Notes: generated by a model from the letters alone, not told the origin. A stretch of DNA of 10,210 nt from Lachnospiraceae bacterium UBA4292 (GCA_002395865.1 DGVE01000120.1:1-10210), one strand, 5' to 3'; positions 1-7,354 are shown, numbered from the stretch's first letter. A program made the numbers and translations.

Positions 1-1553
1 ATGATTTCGGAAGCGGCTACTCGTCGCTCGATGTTCTGCAGGATATACAGTTCGACCTCATCAAGTTCGATATGCACTTCATGAGAAAGCTCGAAACAAA
101 TGAACGCAGCAAGATCATTCTGACGGAGCTTCTGCGAATGGCCACCTCTCTTGGCCTTGAGACCATATGCGAGGGCGTGGAGACGGAGGAACAGGTCCAG
201 TTTCTGCGCGATGTCGGATGCACAAAGCTGCAGGGATACTATTTTGAAAAGCCCATATCGCTTGAGGGTATCCTGAAGAAATACGCGGAGGGGCGTCAGA
301 TAGGCTTTGAGAACCCCGATGAGAGGCCCTATTTTACGGCGGTCGGGCGGCTGAATCTGCACGATATGACGATCATAGCCCAGGATAACCCGGGTGATTT
401 CAAGAGCTATTTCAATACCCTGCCCATGGCTGTAATAGAGGTGTGCGGCGGCAATGTAAGGTTCACGAGAAGCAACAGATCCTACAGGGATTTCATGCAG
501 AGGTATTTTAACTTCACCATCGACGATGCTCCGGAGCCGTTCTACGGTCGTCCGGATGCCATGGCGTCCGTGTTCATGAAGACGCTGTTAAAGACTGCGG
601 ACACTGCGGGTACGCTCTATGTGGACGAGAACCTTCCGAACGGTACCACCGTGCACTCCTGCATGAGAAGGGTCGCGGTGAACGAGATAAGCGGAACATT
701 TGCGACCGTGGTCGTTGTGCTTTCCATTTCCACGGGCGACTTGAGCATCACCTATGCGAATATAGCGAAAGCTCTCGCGGCGGATTATTTCGACCTCTTC
801 TATGTGGATCTGGAGACGGAGACCTTCTATGAGTACTCGTCAAAACGCGGCTCGGAGGATATCGCCATGGAGAGGCGCGACACAAACTTCTTCAGCAAGG
901 CGCGACACGACGCCGTGAAATATCTGCACCCGGATGACGCGGGTGATTTCGCCGCCATTTTCACTAAAGAAAATGTGGTGAGGGATCTGAACGAACACGG
1001 CATGTTCACAGTCTATTACCGCCTGATGCTGGAGGGAATACCGGTGTACGTGAATATGAAGGCCGTTCGCACGGAGGATGATCCGCGCCATATCATCATA
1101 GGCGTGAGCAATGTGGATTCTAAGCTGAAGCAGAAGAAGATGGCCGAGAAGATCAACCGTACACACAGCGTTTTTTCACGAATTCTCGCGCTTTCGAGCG
1201 AGTACTACAGTATCTACTGGGTCGACCCGGATACCGGAGCCTACACCGAATACTCCGCCAACAGGACGTACCGCAGCTTTGAGCTTCCGCAACAGGGTGA
1301 AGATATCTTCTCCGAGGCTACCGAAGAGAACTATAAATATGTGATCGCGCAGGAGGACTGGGAGTCATTCCGAAGTTCGTTTAATCGCGAAAACGTTCTG
1401 GACGCGATACATAGAAATGATATCTACACGCTTCAGTATAGGATCATCGTCGATGGCAAGGTGGTTCCCGTGACACTTCGCGCCACTTTGGTCAACGATG
1501 AGGACGGTGCACAGAAGCTTCTGATGGGTGTCTGTAGGAGGAAGGAACAGTGA
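1..1553 (+). CDS. EAL-domain c-di-GMP phosphodiesterase with C-terminal PAS-like domains (5' partial)
   Basis: The frame is open from base 3, so the gene begins before the window and 516 codons are visible. The first ~95 residues are the C-terminal half of an EAL domain, the phosphodiesterase that hydrolyses cyclic di-GMP. It shows DFGSGYSSL at the left edge, the IKFD lysine near base 57, EGVET (Glu codon 171-173) and LQGYYFEKP (Gln codon 231-233). These conserved family positions are intact, so activity is plausible, but the EAL motif itself is outside the window. After it come a PAS-like segment (about 415-760) and two clearly related PAS-like domains. One begins near ADYFDLFYVDLETETFYEYS (about 780-1115) and the other near SEYYSIYWVDPDTGAYTEYS (about 1195-1540), suggesting internal duplication. 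No membrane segments are visible, so it is probably cytosolic. A GGDEF domain upstream is possible but unseen. Its stop overlaps the start of the next gene. Confidence 0.9.
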   Translation, partial: DFGSGYSSLDVLQDIQFDLIKFDMHFMRKLETNERSKIILTELLRMATSLGLETICEGVETEEQVQFLRDVGCTKLQGYYFEKPISLEGILKKYAEGRQIGFENPDERPYFTAVGRLNLHDMTIIAQDNPGDFKSYFNTLPMAVIEVCGGNVRFTRSNRSYRDFMQRYFNFTIDDAPEPFYGRPDAMASVFMKTLLKTADTAGTLYVDENLPNGTTVHSCMRRVAVNEISGTFATVVVVLSISTGDLSITYANIAKALAADYFDLFYVDLETETFYEYSSKRGSEDIAMERRDTNFFSKARHDAVKYLHPDDAGDFAAIFTKENVVRDLNEHGMFTVYYRLMLEGIPVYVNMKAVRTEDDPRHIIIGVSNVDSKLKQKKMAEKINRTHSVFSRILALSSEYYSIYWVDPDTGAYTEYSANRTYRSFELPQQGEDIFSEATEENYKYVIAQEDWESFRSSFNRENVLDAIHRNDIYTLQYRIIVDGKVVPVTLRATLVNDEDGAQKLLMGVCRRKEQ

Positions 1554-1945
1554 AAAACAGACACATTTCACTCATTTTGATCATTCTTATGACCTTATGC
1601 CTTGCCGCCTGCGGGGGGCATGACGATGAGGAGACCACAACAGAGACTGAGGCGCAGAGCCTTCAGCCTTTCAACAGGGATGACCTGGTAGGTACATGGA
1701 AGGGCACGCAGGGGGAGCCCTCGACGCTCACGCTCGGCAAAAACGGCTCATACCGTGATGTGGCGGATTTTGCGAGCATCATAGGATCTTATATTGTCGA
1801 TCCGGCTCTTAGGACCATAACGGTCAACGAGAGCGAGTACGGGATGGTATTCGTGTATCATTTCGAGCTGTCGGATAACGAGCTTACTATTCAGACAAAC
1901 GGAGGCCTTCCGAGACATTTTGTAAAGGAAGTAAAGAAAAAATAG
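1550..1945 (+). CDS. Small lipoprotein, lipocalin-like beta-rich domain
   Basis: This encodes 131 residues starting at a GTG that overlaps the upstream TGA (GTGA). An AGGAGG at 1536-1541 lies 8 nt before the start, inside the end of the upstream gene, so translational coupling is likely. The N-terminus is a lipoprotein signal: basic residues, a hydrophobic run, then the lipobox LAAC with Cys21 as the expected lipidated residue. An acidic, Thr/Glu-rich linker (about 22-36) follows. The mature part (about 45-125) starts LVGTWKGTQGEPSTLTLGKN and continues with alternating hydrophobic strands. That pattern resembles the small lipocalin-like or DUF5640-type domains of clostridial lipoproteins; this family link is recalled, not searched. 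It should be anchored on the outer face of the cell membrane. Its ligand is unknown. The overlap with a c-di-GMP enzyme suggests co-expression but does not prove a shared role. Confidence 0.85.
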   Translation: MKNRHISLILIILMTLCLAACGGHDDEETTTETEAQSLQPFNRDDLVGTWKGTQGEPSTLTLGKNGSYRDVADFASIIGSYIVDPALRTITVNESEYGMVFVYHFELSDNELTIQTNGGLPRHFVKEVKKK

Positions 1946-1973
1946 AACCTGCACTTAGGCAATCATGTTATGA

Positions 1974-2001
1974 GAGCTCCGCCTCTAAAGAGGCGGAGCT
2001 C
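1974..2001. terminator. 12-bp hairpin between convergent genes
   Basis: GAGCTCCGCCTC (1974-1985) and GAGGCGGAGCTC (1990-2001) form a perfect 12-bp stem with a TAAA loop. It lies 28 bp after the lipoprotein stop and 28 bp before the stop of the leftward cyclase, where a shared bidirectional terminator would sit. Neither side has a good T-run directly after the stem (CTGACTTC on the plus strand, TCATAAC on the minus), so it may act only weakly as an intrinsic terminator or mainly protect 3' ends. Confidence 0.6.
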
Positions 2002-2029
2002 CTGACTTCTGATGCTGTTTTGCTCAGAA

Positions 2030-3403
2030 CTATCTTGTTTTTAATACCAGCTCGACCATGCGGGCAAAGTAGAGAAAATCCGAAAGATCGGTCTCGGACG
2101 GCCTGCATATACTGTTCAGGTAGTTCATATATACCATGTACGCCGGTATGCGGCACTCGGTCATATGGTAGACCATGATGAAGCGCAGCTTGTTTTCCTT
2201 CATATAGGAGATAACCGGTGAGGACTCGAGATCGATATAGTTGTCTGTGGCGATCCACAGGGCATTGTTTTCATTCAGCAGCGAATTGAGTGCCGGAACG
2301 TCCTTTATAAACGGGAAAGCTGCGGAACACAGCTCTGTGGACAGATCACCCTCTGGGGTCAGCTTCTTTCTGACGCCGTAGTGTGACTGCTCCCGTCCCT
2401 CGTAGCAAATATGGATCTCGTCCATATTGTAGGCGGTGAGGACATCCGAGAGGGCAACATCGATATTTGTGGAGTCCGTCATAAGGAAGCTGCTCATAAG
2501 CTCCATTATCAGGCGGTTCTTTTCCTTTTCCGTATATATGTGGTGCTTGCTCACAAGCTCCGCGTCGGCGCCGCCCCTGATATGCGCGTGTATCTCGGGA
2601 GTGTAGATGACATAGCGGTTGCGGCCCTTCTCCTTCGCGCGGTAGAGCATCTTGTCCGTCAGGCTGAAGAGCTCGTTGTAATCCACAGAGTAGTCGGGGT
2701 AGAGCGTGACACCGACAGAGATCGTCAGATGAAGGTCATCCTCGGACTTGTTGTAAGTGGCTTCAACGGTATCCCGCAGATTGTTCAGTATCTCGCGAAG
2801 ACGAGGCCTCTCGTGCACGTGCTCCATGACGATCATGAACTCGTCGCCGCCGATGCGGCCGACCAGACCGTCCTTGCCGATGCACTCCCTGATGGTGTGA
2901 GCCACCTCGATGATGACCTCGTCGCCCCTCTTGTGGCCGTAGGTATCGTTCACCCTCTTGAAATGGTCTATATCCGCGAGGGCAAAATAGAAGTTCGCAT
3001 CGGGGCGCATCGTGAGATCCATGGCTATATCGGTGATGGTCTTCTTGTTCAGAAGGCCGGTCATGGGGTCGTAGGTGTTGGAATTGCCCGCGCTCTTTAA
3101 TGTCTGTATGTCCGAAAGCTCCATGAGGATGTTGCCGCTGCCGTCGTCAGCTTTCCTGATATTGGCCGCGATCCAGTTGAGCGTGCCGGAAGAGGTTCGG
3201 ATCCTGAAGCAGCTGAGCGTATTGCCGCCGAAATCGACCGCGAATATGGTGTTCTTCAGAAGAAGCATGTCCTGAGGCGGCACGACCTCGTCGAGATAGT
3301 TCAGTCTTTTCATACCGACATAGTGGTAAAAATCCTCCTCGGCCTCGAGAAGCTTCAGGTTTGTATCGAATGCTAAAAGGTATTTTTTAAAATTGATCGA
3401 CAT
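2030..3403 (-). CDS. Diguanylate cyclase, PAS-GGDEF-GAF-like
   Basis: A 457-residue protein that should make cyclic di-GMP from two GTP. Residues ~7-103 look like a PAS sensor domain. Residues ~111-270 are a full GGDEF domain: YDPMTGLLNK, metal-site ADIDHFKRVND (Asp144), TYGHKRGDE and the active-site loop GRIGGDEF (GGDEF at 185-189). Residues ~290-457 read as a GAF-like sensor domain ending FLYFARMVELVLKTR. There is no membrane segment. The RxxD inhibitory site expected at 176-179 is replaced by GKDG, so classical product inhibition is unlikely. I chose the ATG at 3403 because a GGAGG sits 6 nt before it. The longer frame opens at a TTG (3442) without a Shine-Dalgarno, and a candidate promoter starts transcription downstream of that TTG. 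It faces a c-di-GMP phosphodiesterase, so the two could act on the same pool. Confidence 0.9.
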   Translation of the reverse strand: MSINFKKYLLAFDTNLKLLEAEEDFYHYVGMKRLNYLDEVVPPQDMLLLKNTIFAVDFGGNTLSCFRIRTSSGTLNWIAANIRKADDGSGNILMELSDIQTLKSAGNSNTYDPMTGLLNKKTITDIAMDLTMRPDANFYFALADIDHFKRVNDTYGHKRGDEVIIEVAHTIRECIGKDGLVGRIGGDEFMIVMEHVHERPRLREILNNLRDTVEATYNKSEDDLHLTISVGVTLYPDYSVDYNELFSLTDKMLYRAKEKGRNRYVIYTPEIHAHIRGGADAELVSKHHIYTEKEKNRLIMELMSSFLMTDSTNIDVALSDVLTAYNMDEIHICYEGREQSHYGVRKKLTPEGDLSTELCSAAFPFIKDVPALNSLLNENNALWIATDNYIDLESSPVISYMKENKLRFIMVYHMTECRIPAYMVYMNYLNSICRPSETDLSDFLYFARMVELVLKTR

Positions 3404-3409
3404 GAGGCG

Positions 3410-3414
3410 CCTCC
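3410..3414 (-). promoter_or_regulatory. Ribosome binding site fixing the cyclase start
   Basis: GGAGG on the minus strand, 6 nt before the ATG at 3403. It is the only good Shine-Dalgarno near the 5' end and favours this ATG over the TTG 13 codons upstream. Confidence 0.75.
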
Positions 3415-3441
3415 AATAGGATACGTAGCTTTCATTCGACA

Positions 3442-3471
3442 ATCATAACACAAAAGGAGTGCGCTGCGCAA
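3442..3471 (-). promoter_or_regulatory. Candidate sigma-A promoter for the diguanylate cyclase
   Basis: On the minus strand, TTGCGC (3471-3466), an 18-nt spacer and TATGAT (3447-3442). The -10 matches 5 of 6 consensus positions and the -35 keeps TTG. Transcription would begin near 3435, giving a leader of about 32 nt that carries the GGAGG. This would give the cyclase its own promoter, separate from the zinc-ribbon gene upstream. Motif matching only. Confidence 0.4.
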
Positions 3472-3498
3472 GTTAATAAAGCATAAAAAGATAATGCA

Positions 3499-3714
3499 TC
3501 AACCGTATTTTCTGTTGCACTTTTTTACAAGCTTTTCGGGGTTTTTGACGAAGCTTCCGACTACGAGGCCGCACTCGAGGCAGACGGTGTGATAGAGGGT
3601 CGCACCAAGCAGAACGCTCTCGCCTGCAAGCGCGCCGTAGCCTGACTGATAGGCCTCCACAAATCTGTTTCCCCCGCAGCAGGGGCATCTCATCCTGTTG
3701 TCTGTCGTATACAT
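3499..3714 (-). CDS. Small zinc-ribbon-like protein
   Basis: A 71-residue protein starting at an ATG with AAGGT (3721-3725) 6 nt upstream. It has two Cys pairs, CPCC near residues 10-13 and CLEC near 45-48, spaced as in a zinc ribbon that would hold one metal ion. Between them is a Tyr/Gly-rich stretch and after them a basic tail (KNPEKLVKKCNRKYG). No other domain, signal peptide or membrane segment is visible. Many small clostridial proteins have this form without a known function, so I do not name one. It lies on the same strand as the diguanylate cyclase, with a gap of ~95 bp, and could be co-transcribed with it or be separate. The Cys spacing and the good start make it more likely real than the overlapping frames here. 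Confidence 0.7.
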   Translation of the reverse strand: MYTTDNRMRCPCCGGNRFVEAYQSGYGALAGESVLLGATLYHTVCLECGLVVGSFVKNPEKLVKKCNRKYG

Positions 3715-3738
3715 TCTATCACCTTCTTTCTGAGGGGC

Positions 3739-3747
3739 ATATTAGCA
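3739..3747 (-). promoter_or_regulatory. Candidate extended -10 promoter for the zinc-ribbon gene
   Basis: On the minus strand, TGCTAATAT (3747-3739) gives an extended -10 (TGnTAATAT). The expected transcription start is near 3732, just before the AAGGT ribosome binding site. No convincing -35 element lies 17 nt upstream, as can be the case for extended -10 promoters. Confidence 0.35.
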
Positions 3748-3805
3748 TAAAAAAGCAGCGGGTTCTTTAAGGACTGAATTAGGAAATCTTTCGGTTTTCT
3801 TAAGC

Positions 3806-3834
3806 TTGACCAACAGGCAAAATTGTTTTATAGT
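3806..3834 (+). promoter_or_regulatory. Sigma-A-type promoter ahead of the ABC exporter
   Basis: TTGACC (3806-3811), a 17-nt spacer and TATAGT (3829-3834) match 5 of 6 positions in each box at optimal spacing. Transcription would start near 3841, leaving a leader of about 190 nt before the exporter ATG at 4030. No other plausible promoter is seen in the gap, so it probably drives the exporter and the membrane gene after it. The long leader contains a coding-like gene tail and two alternative hairpins. Confidence 0.5.
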
Positions 3835-3973
3835 GGACATATTCGTGGGCATCAGCGCCATCGCGGGGATGTTCGATTCAATAAAGGAGATGTTCTCCGA
3901 GAAGTCGCATATAACACCTGCGAATCTGGTCATGGCGGTAATCATGGTGGCTAAATTGTTTATCGATATGTGA
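3833..3973 (+). pseudogene. Coding-like gene tail or small ORF of unknown origin
   Basis: From GTG 3833 to TGA 3973 the frame reads 46 residues, including AGMFDSIKEMFSEKSHITPA and ending MVAKLFIDM. Codon choice looks like the real genes here, with many third-position G or C and repeated ATG, GTG and ATC. The sequence just upstream (about 3745-3832) is A+T-rich and does not look coding. No start has a ribosome binding site, and the GTG overlaps the -10 box of the candidate promoter, so it could not be translated from that transcript. The best reading is the 3' end of a gene whose front was lost. A small intact protein starting at TTG 3806 is less likely. I do not recognise the family. Confidence 0.3.
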
Positions 3974-3982
3974 AATAACTGA

Positions 3983-4000
3983 CCGGCGCAGCCGGGCTGC
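3983..4000 (+). other. Two overlapping, mutually exclusive small hairpins in the exporter leader
   Basis: CCGGC-GCA-GCCGG (3983-3995) and GCAGC-CGG-GCTGC (3988-4000) are both perfect 5-bp stems with 3-nt loops and share bases, so only one can form at a time. They lie 18 nt before the AGGAGG of the exporter gene. No T-run follows, so this is not an intrinsic terminator. A regulatory role is unproven. Confidence 0.25.
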
Positions 4001-4029
4001 ATAATTAGTTATAGTTCAGGAGGTATGAT

Positions 4030-5856
4030 ATGCCCCCCGGAGGAGGAAGAATGGGTGGCCCCGGCGGCCACTTTATGACAGAGGAGGAGAAGGCGGCGCA
4101 GCCCAAAGTGACGGGTGCGCTGCTTCGCCGAGTTTTTTCGTACCTGAAGCCGTACTGGAAGCAGTTCATACTGGTCCTCGTGTGCATAGCCGTGTCGTCG
4201 ATATTCAATCTGATGCCGTCGATACTGACAGGTAAGATAATCGATGAGGGACTCATCGGCAGGGACATGAATCTGCTTATCACATATATAGTGCTGTCCC
4301 TTGGCGTGACCCTCGCGGCAAATCTCATAGGTGTGGCGGAGAGCTACATCAACACATGGATCGCGCAGCACATCACATTCGACATGCGAAATCAGATGTA
4401 TGCGCATCTGCAGAGGATGTCGCAGCGCTTCTTCACATCGAACAACCAGGGCGATATCATTACCAGGATGACATCGGACACGGCGGGTGTGGAATCCACC
4501 ATCACGGGGACCTTCAAGAGCATCCTGTCGAACTCGATAACACTTATATTCGCGCTTGTGGCGATGTTTCAGAAGAACTGGATACTGGCGCTTCTGGGCA
4601 TTGCAGTGATACCGCTCTTCGTAATACCTACGCGAAAGGCGGGCAAGACCCGCTGGACGCTCACCCGCGAGGCACAGGAGTGCAACGATGAGGTGAACGG
4701 TATCTTAAATGAGACTCTCTCCGTGTCGGGACAGCTGCTCGTGAAGCTGTTCTCGAAGGAGGAGCAGGAGTATGAGCGCTACGCATCCGTAAATAAGAGG
4801 ATGATCAAGCTCAACATCAAGGAGAGGATGGCGGGCAGATGGTTCTTCGTGGTGCTCTCCACTGTCACGAGCATCGGACCCATGCTTTTATATCTGGTGG
4901 GCGGAATACTCATGATGGAGTACGACAGCTCGCTCACGGTCGGTGATATCACGGTTCTGGTGGCACTTCTCGGAAAGACCTACATGCCGGTGAATTCGCT
5001 TCTCAACATACAGGTCGACTGGATGCGCTCCATGGCCATGTTCTCGAGAGTATTTGATTACTTTGATATGGAGATAGAGGTGGATAACCCGAAGGCTCCG
5101 GTGACACCTGCGAAGAACACGGGGGAGGTGGAGTTTAAAAATGTGGATTTCTCCTACGACGGGGCGAGGAAGATTCTTAAAGATGTCAGTTTCAGGCTGG
5201 AGAGCGGCAGGAGCATGGCGATAGTCGGCCCCTCGGGCTCGGGCAAATCCACGATCATCAACCTCATACCGAGACTATACGATGTAAATTCGGGCTCGGT
5301 GACTTTTGACGGAGTGGATGTGAGACAGCTCGATCTGGGCTTTCTGCGCTCGCAGATAGGTGTGGTGTCGCAGGAGACATATCTGTTCAACGGAACGATA
5401 CGCGAGAACCTGCAGTATGCGGATCCCGAAGCCACGGAGGAGGATATGATAGAAGCCTGCAAAAAGGCGAATATCTACGACTTCATACAGGCTCAGGAGA
5501 AGGGGCTGGATACGGAGGTCGGCAACCGCGGACTGAAGCTCTCCGGAGGCGAGAAGCAGAGGATATCCATTGCCAGAGTGCTTCTTAAGAACCCTTCGCT
5601 GCTGGTGTTTGATGAGGCGACATCGGCGCTTGATTCCATCTCCGAGAGCAAGATACAGGAGGCCATCGACCCCATAATAAAGAGCAGGACGAGCATCCTC
5701 ATAGCCCACAGGCTCTCCACCATCCTCGCGGCGGATGTCATATATGTCGTGAAGGACGGCCGGATAGTCGAGAAGGGCTCCCACGACGAGCTCGTCGGCG
5801 CAGGTGGAGTGTACACAGAGCTGTATGAGACTCAGTTCAAGCGGCTCGACACCTGA
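4030..5856 (+). CDS. ABC exporter half-transporter (MsbA/MDL-type, fused permease and ATPase)
   Basis: A 608-residue membrane pump that should work as a homo- or heterodimer, using ATP to export a substrate. The ATG follows AGGAGG (4018-4023) by 6 nt. The N-terminus is Gly/Met-rich (PPGGGRMGGPGGHFM), as is often seen in clostridial exporters. Residues ~34-330 hold six predicted helices of an ABC membrane domain, with the coupling stretch NQGDIITRMTSDTAGVE. Residues ~360-600 are a complete nucleotide-binding domain: Walker A GPSGSGKST (Lys406), Q-loop Gln448, signature LSGGE (504-508), Walker B LLVFDE (Asp528, Glu529) and switch His560 in AHRLST. The catalytic Glu is present, so this is not a degenerate half. 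There is no second ABC half next door, which favours a homodimer. The substrate cannot be read from sequence; lipids, peptides or drugs are all possible. Confidence 0.95.
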   Translation: MPPGGGRMGGPGGHFMTEEEKAAQPKVTGALLRRVFSYLKPYWKQFILVLVCIAVSSIFNLMPSILTGKIIDEGLIGRDMNLLITYIVLSLGVTLAANLIGVAESYINTWIAQHITFDMRNQMYAHLQRMSQRFFTSNNQGDIITRMTSDTAGVESTITGTFKSILSNSITLIFALVAMFQKNWILALLGIAVIPLFVIPTRKAGKTRWTLTREAQECNDEVNGILNETLSVSGQLLVKLFSKEEQEYERYASVNKRMIKLNIKERMAGRWFFVVLSTVTSIGPMLLYLVGGILMMEYDSSLTVGDITVLVALLGKTYMPVNSLLNIQVDWMRSMAMFSRVFDYFDMEIEVDNPKAPVTPAKNTGEVEFKNVDFSYDGARKILKDVSFRLESGRSMAIVGPSGSGKSTIINLIPRLYDVNSGSVTFDGVDVRQLDLGFLRSQIGVVSQETYLFNGTIRENLQYADPEATEEDMIEACKKANIYDFIQAQEKGLDTEVGNRGLKLSGGEKQRISIARVLLKNPSLLVFDEATSALDSISESKIQEAIDPIIKSRTSILIAHRLSTILAADVIYVVKDGRIVEKGSHDELVGAGGVYTELYETQFKRLDT

Positions 5857-5884
5857 AAACTATGACCAAAGGAATGTAACTGAA

Positions 5885-7267
5885 ATGGATGATAAATTCG
5901 AAGATTATACCGAAGGGGAAGCTTCCTCATGGACTGAGGCAGGGGATGACGATGCAGTCAGGGAAAATGTCTGGGTGAGGCTGGGCATTTACAAATACAT
6001 GTCCGTCGCGGTCACCGCATTTCTGGTGATCGCCGCCTCGATGCTGTTCGGCTTCTGCTTGATGAATCTGGGCAGGATACTTATATTCTTAAGAAGTGTT
6101 ATATCTGCGGCGGGGCCGATCATCTACGGCATCGTGATAGCGTACATACTGAAGCCCATCTATAACAGGATGGAGATGTGGCTGGAGAAAAAACTGCTTA
6201 AGCGAAAGAGATTTCAGGCAAATCCGGATAAGGCGGACAGCCTATCAAAGGCGATCAGCAGTATTACGGTGGTGCTGGTCCTGGTGCTTGCGGTGGCGGG
6301 CATCGTGTCGATCATCATCCCTGAGCTCTACCGCTCGGTGGTGGGCCTTACAACGAACCTTCCCTACTACGCGGACAATGCGAGGGAGTGGGTGCACGGT
6401 CTTGTAAAGGGTAATCCGAAGCTGAATGAGACGGTCATGAAGTATTTCGACAACATGACCGAATCAGCCTCGAACTATATCAATGACCTGTTCCCGCAGA
6501 TCAGCACGATATTCGAGACTGTGTCATCCGGTATCGGTAGCATGATGGGCATCATCTACAATGTCGGCATCGGCCTGGTATTTGCGGTATACATCCTGAA
6601 CGAGAAGGATCAGCTCACCGCTCAGTTGCGAAAGATCGGCTATTCTATCATCAAGCCCGAGCACGCGGGCTGGTTCAGGGAAGAGACGGATTTCGCGGAC
6701 AGGATATTCTCCGGCTATGTTTTTGCGAGATTTATGGATTCTCTTCTTATCGGCGTCATCTATGCGCTGATCGGAACGCTTCTTCGCCTTCCCTACGTTG
6801 GAATGACAAGCATAGTGATCGCCGTTACGAACATGATACCTTTCTTCGGAATGTACATCGGTATGGTACCATGCTTCCTCATATTGTTCCTGGTATCGCC
6901 CCTTGATGCGGTCATCTTCCTTGTGGTCGATATAATCATCATGCAGGTCGACGCTAACCTGATCAGCCCGAAGATACTCGGGTCGAGCACGGGGCTTTCG
7001 GGCTTCTGGGTCCTTTTTGCCCTTATTTTATTCGGCGGTCTCTGGGGCTTCCTCGGAATGCTCGTAGGTGTTCCTCTTTTTGCGGTGATCTATCATCAGA
7101 TCCACAGCATCGTCGACGGTCGCCTGAAGAAAAAGAATCTTGCCACTGAGCTCGAGGAGTATATACGCGACCCTGTCATAAAGGAACGCACTAAAAAGCG
7201 CCGCGAGAGGGCGGGCCATGTCGCAGCTATAAAGACCAGGCTTTCAAAGCTCAAGTCGCATAGGTAG
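5885..7267 (+). CDS. AI-2E family transporter (YdbI/PerM-like membrane protein)
   Basis: A 460-residue integral membrane protein of the AI-2E transporter family (Pfam PF01594). After an acidic cytosolic N-terminus (about 1-30) there are about eight hydrophobic segments. Family landmarks are IPFFGMYIGMVP around residue 319, QVDANLISPKILG from residue 354, and FGGLWGFLGMLVGVPLFAVIY near the end, followed by a basic tail. I chose the ATG at 5885. The frame stays open upstream to 5804, but that part lies inside the exporter gene and does not look conserved. AAAGGA (5868-5873) precedes the ATG by a rather long 11 nt. It begins 28 bp after the ABC exporter stop and is probably in the same operon. 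Known members range from AI-2 export to sodium/proton antiport, so the family name should not be read as a quorum-sensing role here. Confidence 0.9.
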   Translation: MDDKFEDYTEGEASSWTEAGDDDAVRENVWVRLGIYKYMSVAVTAFLVIAASMLFGFCLMNLGRILIFLRSVISAAGPIIYGIVIAYILKPIYNRMEMWLEKKLLKRKRFQANPDKADSLSKAISSITVVLVLVLAVAGIVSIIIPELYRSVVGLTTNLPYYADNAREWVHGLVKGNPKLNETVMKYFDNMTESASNYINDLFPQISTIFETVSSGIGSMMGIIYNVGIGLVFAVYILNEKDQLTAQLRKIGYSIIKPEHAGWFREETDFADRIFSGYVFARFMDSLLIGVIYALIGTLLRLPYVGMTSIVIAVTNMIPFFGMYIGMVPCFLILFLVSPLDAVIFLVVDIIIMQVDANLISPKILGSSTGLSGFWVLFALILFGGLWGFLGMLVGVPLFAVIYHQIHSIVDGRLKKKNLATELEEYIRDPVIKERTKKRRERAGHVAAIKTRLSKLKSHR

Positions 7268-7354
7268 GCCGGGGGCTGAATGAAAGCCCATATCCCGCGC
7301 TTATGACGCTTATCTTGCCGAGCCACATACCTTTCCGGACGGTTTTCAAGGAAG
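7268..7354. other. Short spacer after the AI-2E family gene
   Basis: No gene is seen. A weak 5-bp hairpin, GGGCT (7273-7277) and AGCCC (7285-7289), follows the stop but has no T-run, so I do not call a terminator. The rest leads into the repeat array. Confidence 0.4.

Noticed and set aside
2411..3100. 229-codon plus-strand frame opposite the diguanylate cyclase
   Set aside because: It is antisense to a complete GGDEF domain with intact motifs and has no recognisable content of its own.
3443..3498. Terminator between the zinc-ribbon gene and the cyclase
   Set aside because: Only short palindromes (TGCGC-A-GCGCA near 3460-3470, and GCAT/ATGC near 3482-3497) with loops too small or stems too short for an intrinsic terminator.
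3473..3688. Second 71-codon minus-strand frame overlapping the zinc-ribbon gene
   Set aside because: It is Arg-rich with no motif, while the overlapping frame has paired CxxC motifs and a ribosome binding site.
3742..4002. 86-codon minus-strand frame in the gap before the ABC exporter
   Set aside because: It has no good ribosome binding site, and the opposite strand shows more gene-like codon choice at 3833-3973.
5804..5884. Longer start for the AI-2E family protein
   Set aside because: The extra 27 codons lie within or just after the end of the exporter gene and look unlike a membrane protein N-terminus. The ATG at 5885 is a better position.
5885..7267. Quorum-sensing autoinducer-2 exporter role
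   Set aside because: The family name is broader than that function, and nothing in the neighbourhood points to AI-2.
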